From contig NZ_CADFEI010000011.1 of the NCBI RefSeq assembly GCF_902833225.1, positions 216,648-280,647 of the forward strand: 64,000 bases of DNA, read 5' to 3'. Below, one piece after another: positions 1 through 8,832 of the stretch (its first letter is position 1; each line of letters begins with the position of its first letter). A model generated the notes under the pieces. The model was given only the letters and a program-made list of their open reading frames with translations. It made no database searches and was not told the DNA's origin. The position numbers and the translations under genes are program-made. This DNA comes from Burkholderia sp. BCC1644. GTDB lineage: Bacteria > Pseudomonadota > Gammaproteobacteria > Burkholderiales > Burkholderiaceae.

Positions 1-462
1 CCACGCCGCCCGGCCTGACAGGCGGGCCCGCTCGGCCTGCGAATCGCATCCAGCCCCGTTTGGACACCGGGTAAGCACGGAGTTCCTGCGGCCGGCGACA
101 TCGCATCGAAAAGCCCGCGCAGGCACCGATTCCGTCCGCCGCAGCGCGCCCGTTCACCGCGCCCGGCGACTGTCGCGCCCCCTGTCCGGCGATCCATCGC
201 TCCGCATCGAAGCATTCATTTTAATTACGCCGATATTTACGTTTTTCCTCCCGGGAAACACTCGTCGGACCCCATCCGTAAGCCCTCCCATTACATTCAG
301 TAATTTAGATGCGAATCATTCTCGTTTACATTGACATTCCCATTCGACACTCCTACGATGCGCCGCGTTGCGCTCTTCTTCATGCCCTGGCCGAACGGTG
401 CCGAGCGTCGGGACAGCGACCGACAAGCAGGACTCCAAACCAATTAGAACCAGGGATTTGAT
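1..462. other. Upstream region without a gene; promoter of the iron operon
   Basis: I see no convincing gene here. The left half is GC-rich. From about 215 onward the DNA turns AT-rich, which is typical of a promoter in this genome. A Fur-box-like element lies at 308-323 (separate entry). The porin start at 463 is preceded by an AGGGA Shine-Dalgarno about ten bases upstream. A long open frame on the minus strand over 316-1947 is an arginine-rich shadow of the porin gene. Confidence 0.6.
308..323. promoter_or_regulatory. Putative Fur box upstream of the porin/peroxidase/Fe-ABC operon
   Basis: The site reads GATGCGAATCATTCTC. Aligned to the last 16 positions of the Fur consensus (AATGATAATCATTATC) it matches at 12, including the AATCATT core. 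It sits 140 bp before the first gene of a run ending in a ferric ABC transporter, so iron repression of the whole run is a reasonable inference. It was found by eye; no scoring matrix was applied. Confidence 0.5.
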
Positions 463-1929
463 ATGAAGGTTGCGTCGTTCCATGGAGACCGCGTCCGCGA
501 CCGGATGCGCCCCGCCGCCTGTGCGGCCGTCCTCGCGTGCGCGTCGTTCGCGAGCGGCGCTGCGTTCGCCGCCACGCCGGTCGACGCGCAGCCCGAAGCG
601 CCCGAGGCCGACCTCTCGATCCAGGCGAAGCCGACCGACATGTGGACCGGCATCTGGACGCGCCAGAGCCTGCTCGGCGACATGGGCGGCATCCGCCCGT
701 GGCTCGGCAAGTACGGCGCGACGCTGCAGATCACCGAAACCAGCGAATACCTCGCGAACCTGCGCGGCGGCCTGAACCGCGGCGGCGCCTACGACGGACT
801 GACGACGGCCACGTTGACGGTCGACACGCAGAAGGCGATCGGCTTGGCCGGCGGCACGTTCAACGTCAGCGCGCTGCAGATCCACGGCACCAACCTGAGC
901 GCGCGCAACCTCGGCACGCTCAACACCGCGAGCGGCATCGAGGCGCAGGACACGACGCGCCTGTGGGAGCTCTGGTACCAGCAGTCGTTCCTCGACAAGC
1001 GCGTCGACGTGAAGATCGGCCAGCAGAGCCTGGACCAGGAATTCATGGTCAGCACGTATGCGAACACGTTCGTCAACACGATGTTCGGCTGGCCCGCGCT
1101 GCCGTCGTACGATCTGCCGAACGGCGGCCCCGCCTATCCGCTCGCCGGCCTCGGCGTGCGCGTGCGCGCGCAGATCACGCCGAAGCTCACCGCGCTCGCG
1201 GGCGTGTTCGACGGCGATCCGCTCGGCAACAACCCGAGCAACCTGAGCGGCACGAACTTCAACCTGCACAACGGCACGCTCTATATCGGCGAGCTGCAAT
1301 ACGCGCTGAACCAGCCTTCCGACGGCGAAATGGATACCGGGCACTCGAACGGGCTGCCGGGCACCTACAAGATCGGCGTCTGGTATCACAACGGCCGCTT
1401 CGCGGACCAGAGCACCGGCACCGACGGGCTGTCGCTCGCCGATCCCGCGTCGAACGGCAACGCGCAGCAGCATCACGGCGACTACAGCTTCTACGCGGTG
1501 GCCGACCAGATGATCTGGCGCCCCGACCCGACCGGCCCGAGGAGCCTCGGCGTGTTTGCGCGCGTGATGGGCGCGCCGGGCGACCGCAACCTGGTGAGCT
1601 TCGCGGCCAACGCCGGCATCGTGCTGAAGGCGCCGTTCGAAGGCCGCGACAACGACAGCGTCGGGCTCGCCGTCACGTACATCCAGGTCGGCAGCCACGT
1701 GACCGATCTCGACCAGGCCGCGCGGACGTTCGCGGCCGGCCCGTACGGCGTGCGCACCCGCGAGACGACCGTCGAGGCAACCTACCAGTACCAGGTCAAC
1801 CCGTGGTGGGTCATCGCGGCCGACGCGCAGTACACGTTCAACGCCGGCGCAGGCCAGAACGCGAGCGACGCGACCCAGCCGCTGCGCAACACGTTCGTGC
1901 TCGGCGCACGCACGACGATCACGTTCTGA
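463..1929 (+). CDS. OprB-type carbohydrate-selective outer membrane porin
   Basis: 488 residues. A signal peptide ends near residue 36 (AFA-A). The mature protein is a beta-barrel of the OprB family, recognisable from the early segment GGIRPWLGKYG and the many alternating aromatic/glycine strands; it ends in a C-terminal Phe (TITF), as expected for recognition by the BAM machinery. OprB porins let sugars and other small polar solutes cross the outer membrane. Here it heads a run with a secreted propeller, a DyP peroxidase and a ferric ABC transporter, about 80 bp before the next gene, so its substrate may be iron-related and not a sugar. That substrate is inference; the family assignment is strong. 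Confidence 0.85.
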   Translation: MKVASFHGDRVRDRMRPAACAAVLACASFASGAAFAATPVDAQPEAPEADLSIQAKPTDMWTGIWTRQSLLGDMGGIRPWLGKYGATLQITETSEYLANLRGGLNRGGAYDGLTTATLTVDTQKAIGLAGGTFNVSALQIHGTNLSARNLGTLNTASGIEAQDTTRLWELWYQQSFLDKRVDVKIGQQSLDQEFMVSTYANTFVNTMFGWPALPSYDLPNGGPAYPLAGLGVRVRAQITPKLTALAGVFDGDPLGNNPSNLSGTNFNLHNGTLYIGELQYALNQPSDGEMDTGHSNGLPGTYKIGVWYHNGRFADQSTGTDGLSLADPASNGNAQQHHGDYSFYAVADQMIWRPDPTGPRSLGVFARVMGAPGDRNLVSFAANAGIVLKAPFEGRDNDSVGLAVTYIQVGSHVTDLDQAARTFAAGPYGVRTRETTVEATYQYQVNPWWVIAADAQYTFNAGAGQNASDATQPLRNTFVLGARTTITF

Positions 1930-2006
1930 GCGCCGCGCCCACGCCACCCGCCCACGCCACCCGTTTTCGCGCGCCGCCGGCGCGGCGCGCTCCCCAGGAG
2001 ATCCCG

Positions 2007-3140
2007 ATGATTCAATCCGCCCCGCTTCGCCGCCTCGCGACGGGCGCGCTGGCCGCCGCCGCGCTGACGGCCGCCGCCGGCGCGTTCGCCGAGCCGCAAG
2101 GCTTCCTCGAGACGCTGCATCGCCATACGCTGCTCGTCAACACGGTGCCCGACAACGGCGACCAGAACCCGTACGCGATCGCGGTCGCGCCGGTGTCGGC
2201 CGGCGCGATCCAGGCAGGCGACGTGCTCGTCGACAATTTCAACAATGCGGCGAACCTGCAGGGCACCGGCAGCACGATCGTCAACTACCGGCCGTCGACC
2301 AAGCAGATGAGCCTGTTCGCGACGATCCCGCGCGACCTGAAGGCGTGCCCGGGCGGTGTCGGCCTGTCGACCGCGATGACGATGCTGAAGTCGGGCTGGG
2401 TGATCGTCGGCAGCACGCCGAGCAACGACGGCACGACGTCGACCAAGGGCGCCGGCTGCCTGATCGTGCTCGATCCGCAAGGCAAGATCGCGTCGACGTG
2501 GTCGAGCGCGAACATCAACGACCCGTGGGGCAACATGGCCGTGGTCGACCGCGGCGACAGCGCGACGCTGTTCGTCAGCATGGCCGGCTTCGGTGTCGGC
2601 GGCGCGGACGGCAATCCGCCCGTCTACAAGCAGGCGACCGTGCTGCGTCTCGACCTCGACGTGCCGGCCGGCAAGCCGCCCGTCATCAAGCAGGAAACGG
2701 TCGTCGCGAGCGGCCTCGGCGCGCAGGCCGACAAGGGCGTGTTCCTGGTCGGCCCGACCGGCCTCGCGCTGTCGGGCGACCAGAAGAAGCTGTACGTGTC
2801 GGATGCGATCGGCAACCGCGTCGTCGAGATCGACGATCCGCTCACGCGCGACACGAGCGCGGGCGTCGGCCGCCAGGTCACGGCCGACGGCTTCCTGCGC
2901 CGCCCGCTCGCGCTCGCGACCGCGCCGAACGGCCATCTGCTCGCGACCAACGCGCTGAACGGCCAGGTCGTCGAGATCGATCCGGTCGCCGGCAAGCAGC
3001 TCTATGCGCGCTGGATCGACACCGACAAGGCGCAATCGCCGCCCGGCAACGGCGACCTGTTCGGGATCGCGATGACGCCGGCCGGCGACGGCTTCTATTA
3101 CGTCCAGGACGACGTCAACACGCTGATGCTCGCGAAGTAA
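2007..3140 (+). CDS. Secreted NHL/beta-propeller-like protein
   Basis: 377 residues. The start at 2007 follows AGGAG by six bases; the frame is open further upstream through the porin gene but that is shadow. A signal peptide ends near residue 27 (AFA-EP). The mature part carries repeated propeller-blade signatures such as GPTGLALSGDQKKLYVSD and RPLALATAPNGHLLATN, the pattern of NHL/SMP-30-like six-bladed propellers. No catalytic motif is evident. It probably acts in the periplasm. Only 11 bp separate it from the DyP peroxidase gene, so the two are almost certainly co-transcribed and may work together. Molecular function is unknown. Confidence 0.8.
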   Translation: MIQSAPLRRLATGALAAAALTAAAGAFAEPQGFLETLHRHTLLVNTVPDNGDQNPYAIAVAPVSAGAIQAGDVLVDNFNNAANLQGTGSTIVNYRPSTKQMSLFATIPRDLKACPGGVGLSTAMTMLKSGWVIVGSTPSNDGTTSTKGAGCLIVLDPQGKIASTWSSANINDPWGNMAVVDRGDSATLFVSMAGFGVGGADGNPPVYKQATVLRLDLDVPAGKPPVIKQETVVASGLGAQADKGVFLVGPTGLALSGDQKKLYVSDAIGNRVVEIDDPLTRDTSAGVGRQVTADGFLRRPLALATAPNGHLLATNALNGQVVEIDPVAGKQLYARWIDTDKAQSPPGNGDLFGIAMTPAGDGFYYVQDDVNTLMLAK

Positions 3141-3151
3141 CGGAGCCGACC

Positions 3152-4459
3152 ATGGCAGACGATCTGAACCCGCCGTCGCGCCCCGCGCGCCGCGGCTTCC
3201 TGAAGGCCGGCGGCGCCGCGGTGGCCGCGGGCCTCGCGGCGGGCACGATGCCGGCCGCCCGCGCGGCCGAAACGGCGCCCGCGGCCGCACCCGGCACGCA
3301 CGCACACGACGACGACATCGAGCCGTTCTACGGCAAGCACCAGGGCGGCATCACGACGCCGCAGCAGCGCAACGCATATTTCGCGGCGCTCGACCTCGCG
3401 ACGACCAAACGCGCGGACGTGATCGCGCTGCTGAAGACCTGGACCGACGCAGCCGCGCGCCTCACGCGCGGCGACACCGCGCAGCCATTGCCGGCGACCG
3501 GCGGCGACGACACCGCGCCGGCCGACTCGGGCGACGCGCTCGGCATCGGCGCGTCGCGGCTGACGATCACGTTCGGCTTCGGGCCCGGCCTGTTCGCGGT
3601 CGCGGGCAAAGACCGCTACGGCCTCGCGAAGCAGCGCCCCGCCGCACTCGTCGACCTGCCGCGCTTCAACGGCGACCAGCTGATTCCGGAGAAGACCGGC
3701 GGCGACCTGTTCATCCAGGCGTGCGCGAACGACGCGCAGGTTGCGTTCCACGCGGTGCGTCAGCTCCTGCGCCTCGGCGGCAACGCCGTGCAGATGCGCT
3801 GGGGCCAGGCCGGCTTCACGTCCGGCAAGCCGGGCGAGACGCCGCGCAACCTGATGGGCTTCAAGGACGGCACGATGAACCCGTCGCGCGACGACCCGGC
3901 CGCGATGAACGAATTCGTGTGGGCCGGCAACGAAGGCCCGGCATGGATGAACGGCGGCACCTACACGGTCGTGCGCCGCATCCGCATCACGCTCGAACAC
4001 TGGGACAACACCGAGCTCGGTTTCCAGGAACAGGTGTTCGGCCGCAAGAAGTACAGCGGCGCGCCGATCGGCGGCAAGCAGGAGTTCGAGGCGCTCGACC
4101 TCGACGCGGTCGACAAGGACGGCAATTCGGTGATCCCCGACAACGCGCATGCGCGTCTCGCCTCGCCGCAGGTGAACAACGGCGCGCAGATCCTGCGACG
4201 CGCGTACTCGTACAACGACAGCGCGAACTTCTACATCGAGCGCTGGCCGCCATGGCGCCAGCAGACCGAGTACGACGCGGGGCTGATGTTCGTCGCGCAC
4301 CAGCGCGACCCGCGCCGTGGCTTCATTCCGATCAACGAGAAGCTCGCGAAGCTGGACATCATGAACCAGTTCACCACGCACGTCGGCAGCGCGATCTTCG
4401 CGTGTCCGCCGGGCGCGCAACCCGGTTCGTACATCGGCGCCGCGCTGTTCGAAGCGTAA
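3152..4459 (+). CDS. efeB: Tat-exported DyP-type haem peroxidase, EfeB family
   Basis: 435 residues. A twin-arginine signal (RRGFLK, residues 13-18) followed by an Ala/Gly-rich stretch indicates folded export by Tat. The DyP signature GFKDG is at 236-240 (catalytic Asp239); the probable proximal haem ligand is His333 in NAHARLASP, and Arg349 lies in ILRRAY. EfeB enzymes oxidise peroxidase substrates in the periplasm, and in E. coli EfeB works with EfeU and EfeO in ferrous iron uptake; a deferrochelatase role has been proposed. Here no efeU or efeO is present. The gene sits between a propeller protein and a ferric-binding protein, suggesting it feeds a ferric ABC transporter. Confidence 0.92.
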   Translation: MADDLNPPSRPARRGFLKAGGAAVAAGLAAGTMPAARAAETAPAAAPGTHAHDDDIEPFYGKHQGGITTPQQRNAYFAALDLATTKRADVIALLKTWTDAAARLTRGDTAQPLPATGGDDTAPADSGDALGIGASRLTITFGFGPGLFAVAGKDRYGLAKQRPAALVDLPRFNGDQLIPEKTGGDLFIQACANDAQVAFHAVRQLLRLGGNAVQMRWGQAGFTSGKPGETPRNLMGFKDGTMNPSRDDPAAMNEFVWAGNEGPAWMNGGTYTVVRRIRITLEHWDNTELGFQEQVFGRKKYSGAPIGGKQEFEALDLDAVDKDGNSVIPDNAHARLASPQVNNGAQILRRAYSYNDSANFYIERWPPWRQQTEYDAGLMFVAHQRDPRRGFIPINEKLAKLDIMNQFTTHVGSAIFACPPGAQPGSYIGAALFEA

Positions 4460-4510
4460 CGACACGACGACGCAACGACACGCAACGCACCTTTTTCCCG
4501 GCCCGTCCGG

Positions 4511-5563
4511 ATGCAACTCACAGACGACATGAACACTTCACCCGTTAGCCGCCCGCTGCGGCACCTGATCTCCGCGGCTGCCGCCGCGCTCATGCTGACC
4601 GGCGCGCTGCACGTCTCGCACGCGCACGCCGCGACGCTCACGCTGTACAACGCGCAGCACGAGCAGGTCGTCAACCAGCTCGTCAAGGACTTCGAAGCAC
4701 AGAGCGGCATCACCGTGAAGGTGCGCTCGGGCGAAGGCCCCGCGCTCGCCGCTCAGATCGTCGCGGAAGGCGACCGCACGCCGGCCGACGTGTACTTCAC
4801 CGAGAACTCGCCGGAGCTCGTGCTGCTCGACCGCAAGGGCCTGCTCGCGAAGACCGACGGCGCCGCGCTGCAGGCGGTGCCCGCGCGCTTCAACCCGGCC
4901 GACGGCAACTGGGTCGGCGTGCTCGCGCGCGAGAACGTGCTCGTCTACAACACCGCGAAGCTCCAGCCGCAGCAACTGCCCGCGTCGCTGCTCGATCTCG
5001 CGAAGCCGGAATGGAAAGGCAAGGTCGGCGTCGCGCCGAGCGATGCGGACTTCCTGCCGCTCGTGAGCGCGGTGCTCGCGCTGCACGGCGAGGCCGCGAC
5101 GCTGCAATGGCTGAAGGGCCTGAAGGCCAACGCGCAGATCTTCGACGACGACGAAGGCGTGACGGCGGCCGTCAACCGCGGCGGCGTGCTGACCGGCATC
5201 ATCAACAACTACTACTGGGACCGCCTGCATGCGGAGCTCGGCGACAAGTCGACGAAGAGCGCGATCCATCACTTCGGCAACCATGACGTCGGCGCGGCCG
5301 TGAACGTGTCGGGCGCCGCGGTGATGAAGGCGTCGAAGCACCAGGCCGACGCGCAGAAGTTCGTCGCGTATCTCGTCAGCGAGCGCGCGCAGAAGCTGAT
5401 GGCGAACGGCCACATCAGCTTCGAGTATCCGCTGCACCCGGGCGTCGCGCCCGATCCGATCCTGAAGCCGTTCAACGAACTGAGCCCGCCTGCGCTGACG
5501 TTCGAACAGCTCGGCGACGACAGCCAGGCCGGCAAGCTGCTGCGCCAGGCCGGCCTGCTCTGA
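4511..5563 (+). CDS. fbpA: Ferric iron ABC transporter, periplasmic binding protein
   Basis: 350 residues from 4511; an alternative in-frame ATG lies at 4529. The signal peptide ends near residue 40 (AHA-A). The mature protein begins TLTLYNAQHEQ, the usual opening of FbpA/FutA/AfuA ferric-binding proteins, and carries the adjacent tyrosines Tyr234-Tyr235 (NNYYW) that bind Fe(III) in this family. It delivers periplasmic iron to the permease encoded immediately downstream, whose GTG start follows this stop by two bases, giving tight translational coupling. Iron rather than thiamine or putrescine is favoured by the Tyr pair and by the Fur-like site upstream. Confidence 0.9.
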   Translation: MQLTDDMNTSPVSRPLRHLISAAAAALMLTGALHVSHAHAATLTLYNAQHEQVVNQLVKDFEAQSGITVKVRSGEGPALAAQIVAEGDRTPADVYFTENSPELVLLDRKGLLAKTDGAALQAVPARFNPADGNWVGVLARENVLVYNTAKLQPQQLPASLLDLAKPEWKGKVGVAPSDADFLPLVSAVLALHGEAATLQWLKGLKANAQIFDDDEGVTAAVNRGGVLTGIINNYYWDRLHAELGDKSTKSAIHHFGNHDVGAAVNVSGAAVMKASKHQADAQKFVAYLVSERAQKLMANGHISFEYPLHPGVAPDPILKPFNELSPPALTFEQLGDDSQAGKLLRQAGLL

Positions 5564-5565
5564 CC

Positions 5566-7164
5566 GTGAGCGACGCCGTGTCCCGCACGGCGCGCACCGC
5601 GCGCGACGGCGAGCGCTCCGCGACGCGGCGGCGCCCGTCGCGCACGCTCGTCGCGGCGGCCGCGTGCGGGCCGCTCGCGATCCTGCTGCCGCTCGCCTTC
5701 ACGCTGTACCGCGCGGCCACCTTCGGCGTCGACGATGCGATCGAGCTGCTGTGGCGTCCGCTCGTCGGCGAACTGCTCGTCAACACGCTGTCGATCACGC
5801 TCGCCGCGACGCTCGCGTGCACGCTGCTCGGCACCGCGGTCGCGTGGTTCATCGAGCGCACCGACCTGCCCGCGCGGCCACTGTGGACCGCGCTCGCCGC
5901 CGCCCCGCTCGCGGTGCCGCCATTCATCACGAGCTATGCGTGGGTGTCGCTGAGCCTCGACCTGCAGGATTTCCTCGGCGCACTGATCGTGCTGACCTCT
6001 GCGTACTTCCCGCTGGTCTACCTGCCGGTGGCCGCCGCACTGCGCGAGCTCGACCCCGCGCTGGAGGAAAGCGCGCGCACGCTCGGCTGCTCGCCGTGGC
6101 ATACCTTCTTTCGCGTCGTGCTGCCGCAGTTGCGCCCCGCGCTGTGCGGCGGGATGCTGCTCGTCGCGCTCGGCGTGCTGTCCGAGTTCGGCGCGTTCCA
6201 GTTGCTGCGCTTTCGCACGTTCACGACCGAGATCTATGCGGAATACCGCACCGCGTTCGACGGCGGCGGCGCATCGCTGCTTGGCTGCGTGCTGATCGCG
6301 CTGTGCCTGCTGTGCCTCGCGATCGAAGCGCGCGCGCGCGGCCATGCGCGCTACGGCCATACGCACCGCGCCGCGCGCCGCGTCGCGATGCGTTATCCGC
6401 TCGGCTCCCTGCGCGGCCCCGTCGCCGTCGCGTTCGCCGCGCTCGCGGCCGCGACGCTTGGCGTGCCGCTCGCGATGATCGGCTACTGGCTCACGCAGCA
6501 AGGCGCCGCCGCCGTCACGCCGGCCGACGTGTCGCCCGAACTGCTGTGGCAGACCGCACTCGCGTCAAGCGGCTACGGCCTCGCGGCGGCCGCCGTCACG
6601 ACGCTGCTCGCGCTGCCGCTCGCGTTCCTGCTGGTCCGATATCCGGGCCGCGTCGCGACCTTCCTCGAACGCACCGCGATGACCGTGCAGGGCGTGCCGG
6701 GCATCGTCGTCGCGCTCGCGATCGTATCGATCACGGTGCGGCTGCTGCAGCCGCTCTACCAGAGCGCGCCGGCGCTCGTCGCCGCGTACGCGATCCTGTT
6801 CCTGCCGCTGGCGGTCGTCAGCGTACGCGCGGCGCTGTCGCACGTGCAGGTCCGGCTCGAGGAAACCGCACGCTCGCTCGGCCTCGGCTGGCGCGCGACA
6901 CTCACGCGCGTGGTGCTGCCGCTTGCGGCACCCGGCCTCGGTGCGGCCGCGACGATGGTGTTCATCTCGGTCGTGACGGAACTCAACGCGACGCTGCTGC
7001 TGTCGCCGATCGGCACGCGCACGCTCGCGACGCAGGTGTGGAGCGATACGGCGACGCTCGCGTTCGCCGCCGCGGCACCGTATGCGGCGCTGCTCGTCGC
7101 GCTGTCGCTCGGCGCGTCGGGACTGCTGTTCCTGCTGCTCGGCCGCGCGTCGGTGCGCGACTGA
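5566..7164 (+). CDS. fbpB: Ferric iron ABC transporter, fused permease
   Basis: 532 residues from a GTG start. It is a tandem permease of about twelve membrane helices with two copies of the ABC inner-membrane (EAA) motif: EESARTLGCSPWHTF in the first half and LEETARSLGLGWRAT in the second, each contacting one ATPase of the dimer. This fused arrangement is normal for FbpB-type ferric transporters. It lies between the binding protein and the ATPase in one operon. Confidence 0.92.
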   Translation: MSDAVSRTARTARDGERSATRRRPSRTLVAAAACGPLAILLPLAFTLYRAATFGVDDAIELLWRPLVGELLVNTLSITLAATLACTLLGTAVAWFIERTDLPARPLWTALAAAPLAVPPFITSYAWVSLSLDLQDFLGALIVLTSAYFPLVYLPVAAALRELDPALEESARTLGCSPWHTFFRVVLPQLRPALCGGMLLVALGVLSEFGAFQLLRFRTFTTEIYAEYRTAFDGGGASLLGCVLIALCLLCLAIEARARGHARYGHTHRAARRVAMRYPLGSLRGPVAVAFAALAAATLGVPLAMIGYWLTQQGAAAVTPADVSPELLWQTALASSGYGLAAAAVTTLLALPLAFLLVRYPGRVATFLERTAMTVQGVPGIVVALAIVSITVRLLQPLYQSAPALVAAYAILFLPLAVVSVRAALSHVQVRLEETARSLGLGWRATLTRVVLPLAAPGLGAAATMVFISVVTELNATLLLSPIGTRTLATQVWSDTATLAFAAAAPYAALLVALSLGASGLLFLLLGRASVRD

Positions 7165-7191
7165 GCGCCGCCCTTTTTCCCGGAACCGCCC

Positions 7192-8241
7192 ATGAGCGAA
7201 CTACGCATCCACGGCCTGTCCAAATCGTTCGGATCGCATACCGTCCTGCACGACATCGACCTCACGGTGCGGCGCGGCTCGCGCCTCGCGCTGCTCGGCC
7301 CGTCCGGCAGCGGCAAGACGACACTGCTGCGCGTGCTGTGCGGCTTCGAGCGCGCCGAGCGCGGCACCGTCGAGATCGACGGGCGCCGCGTGGCGGCCCC
7401 CGACGTGCACCTGCCGCCCGAGCGACGCCGGATCGGCTACGTGCCGCAGGAGGGCGCGCTGTTTCCGCACCTGTCGGTGGCCGACAACATCGCGTTCGGG
7501 CTGCCGCGCGCGGCGCGGCGGCGCCATCACCGTGTCGACGAACTGCTCGAGATGGTCGGGCTGCCCGCGTCGTACGCGAGCCGTGCGCCGCAGCACTTGT
7601 CCGGCGGCCAGCAGCAGCGCGTGGCACTCGCGCGTGCGCTCGCGCCAGAACCCTCGCTCGTGATCCTCGACGAACCGTTCTCCGCGCTCGACACGTCGCT
7701 GCGCCACGAAACGCGCAGCGCGGTCGCCGACGCGCTCGCCGCGGCCGGCGCGACGTCGGTGCTCGTCACGCACGACCAGCCCGAGGCGATGACGCTCGGC
7801 GACGAAGTGGCGGTGATGTGGCAAGGCAGGCTCGTGCAGACGGCCGCGCCGCAGACGCTGTACCGGCAGCCCGTCACGCGCGACGTCGCGTCGTTCGTCG
7901 GGCAGGCCGTACTGCTTGCGGGTCACGTGCGCGATGCGCGCATCGCCTGTGCGCTCGGCGAGCTGCCGCTCGTCGCGCCGCTGCCTGACGGGCCGGCCGA
8001 TGCGATGCTGCGCCCCGAGCAGATCGGCATCGTGCCGGTCACGCAGGTCGACGCGGCACGCGGCCATACGGCGCGCGTCGAAGCCGCGCAATTCGCGGGC
8101 CAGGATGCCGACGTGCTCGCGCGCCTCGATGCCGATCGCGACGTGCGGGTGCGTATCCGCGTGCCGGGTCACCGGTGCCCGGCGGTCGGCGAACGCGTCG
8201 CGCTGGTGGTGGACGGTGCGGTGATGGCGTACGCGCGCTGA
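7192..8241 (+). CDS. fbpC: Ferric iron ABC transporter, ATP-binding protein
   Basis: 349 residues. It has a Walker A motif GPSGSGKT (36-43), Q-loop (VPQEGALFPHLSV), signature LSGGQ (136-140), Walker B VILDEP (157-162) and switch His (LVTHDQ). The C-terminal third after about residue 230 resembles the TOBE/regulatory domain of FbpC and MalK-type ATPases. It powers iron import through the preceding permease, 27 bp upstream. This is the last gene of the plus-strand iron run; the next gene is convergent. Confidence 0.93.
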   Translation: MSELRIHGLSKSFGSHTVLHDIDLTVRRGSRLALLGPSGSGKTTLLRVLCGFERAERGTVEIDGRRVAAPDVHLPPERRRIGYVPQEGALFPHLSVADNIAFGLPRAARRRHHRVDELLEMVGLPASYASRAPQHLSGGQQQRVALARALAPEPSLVILDEPFSALDTSLRHETRSAVADALAAAGATSVLVTHDQPEAMTLGDEVAVMWQGRLVQTAAPQTLYRQPVTRDVASFVGQAVLLAGHVRDARIACALGELPLVAPLPDGPADAMLRPEQIGIVPVTQVDAARGHTARVEAAQFAGQDADVLARLDADRDVRVRIRVPGHRCPAVGERVALVVDGAVMAYAR

Positions 8242-8272
8242 GCGGCGCGTCTCCACGCGTCGCTACACGTCG

Positions 8273-8788
8273 CTACGCGTCGGCGCAGCCCGCGCCCGAC
8301 AGCGGCCGGAAGGTCCGGCCATCCATCTCGACGGCCGCATCCAGCAATCGCGCGAGCCCCTTCGCGCCTTCGCGCATCACGACGTCGTGATTCCAGCGGA
8401 ACAGCGGGCGCGCGAGCGGCTCGAGCCAGTTCATCCAGCGCACCTGCGTGCGGATGTGCCAGTCGTAGCGCACGACGGTACGCGCGCCGTCGCCGGCGAA
8501 CGACCAGCGTCCGTCACCTTCGATCGCGCCGCTCGCGCGGCCTTCGAGCGCATGCGGCCACTCGACACGCAGCACGCGCATGTCGAAGGTCAGCCGGTAC
8601 GGCAACGCGCCCTTCCACGTATACCGGTGCAGCGCACCGACGCCGCGCGCGTCGCCGTGCTCGATCTCGACGGTGCGCTCCGAGCCCTTCCACCAGTCGG
8701 GCCAGCGGTCGACCTGGTAGATCGCGTCCCAGACCGCCGCGAGCGGGGCATCCACGCGCCAGGTCGTCGAGAACCGGTATTCCGCCAT
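8273..8788 (-). CDS. SRPBCC/polyketide-cyclase-like protein
   Basis: 171 residues. The opening (STTWRVDAPLAAVWDAI followed by RWPDWWKG) is the first strand and helix of the START/SRPBCC helix-grip fold, which binds hydrophobic ligands in a deep cavity. No catalytic residues can be named. It is the last gene of a six-gene minus-strand run that starts at 11598, 44 bp after the LolA-like gene, so it probably belongs to the ECF sigma operon. Ligand and role are unknown. Confidence 0.8.
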   Translation of the reverse strand: MAEYRFSTTWRVDAPLAAVWDAIYQVDRWPDWWKGSERTVEIEHGDARGVGALHRYTWKGALPYRLTFDMRVLRVEWPHALEGRASGAIEGDGRWSFAGDGARTVVRYDWHIRTQVRWMNWLEPLARPLFRWNHDVVMREGAKGLARLLDAAVEMDGRTFRPLSGAGCADA

Positions 8789-8832
8789 GCAGCCTCCGGC
8801 ATGTCCGTCAGGAAAACGGATCCGTGCATCGG

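Noticed and set aside
316..1947. 543-codon minus-strand frame opposite the porin gene
   Set aside because: Arg/Val/Ala-rich shadow without motifs; the plus-strand porin is clear.
537..2006. Upstream extension of the propeller gene through the porin gene
   Set aside because: The extra part is an Arg-rich out-of-frame reading of the porin. A signal peptide and a ribosome site mark the real start at 2007.
8242..8290. Short CGTCGCTAC repeats after fbpC
   Set aside because: Only two to three imperfect copies of a low-complexity GC motif; likely chance in this composition.
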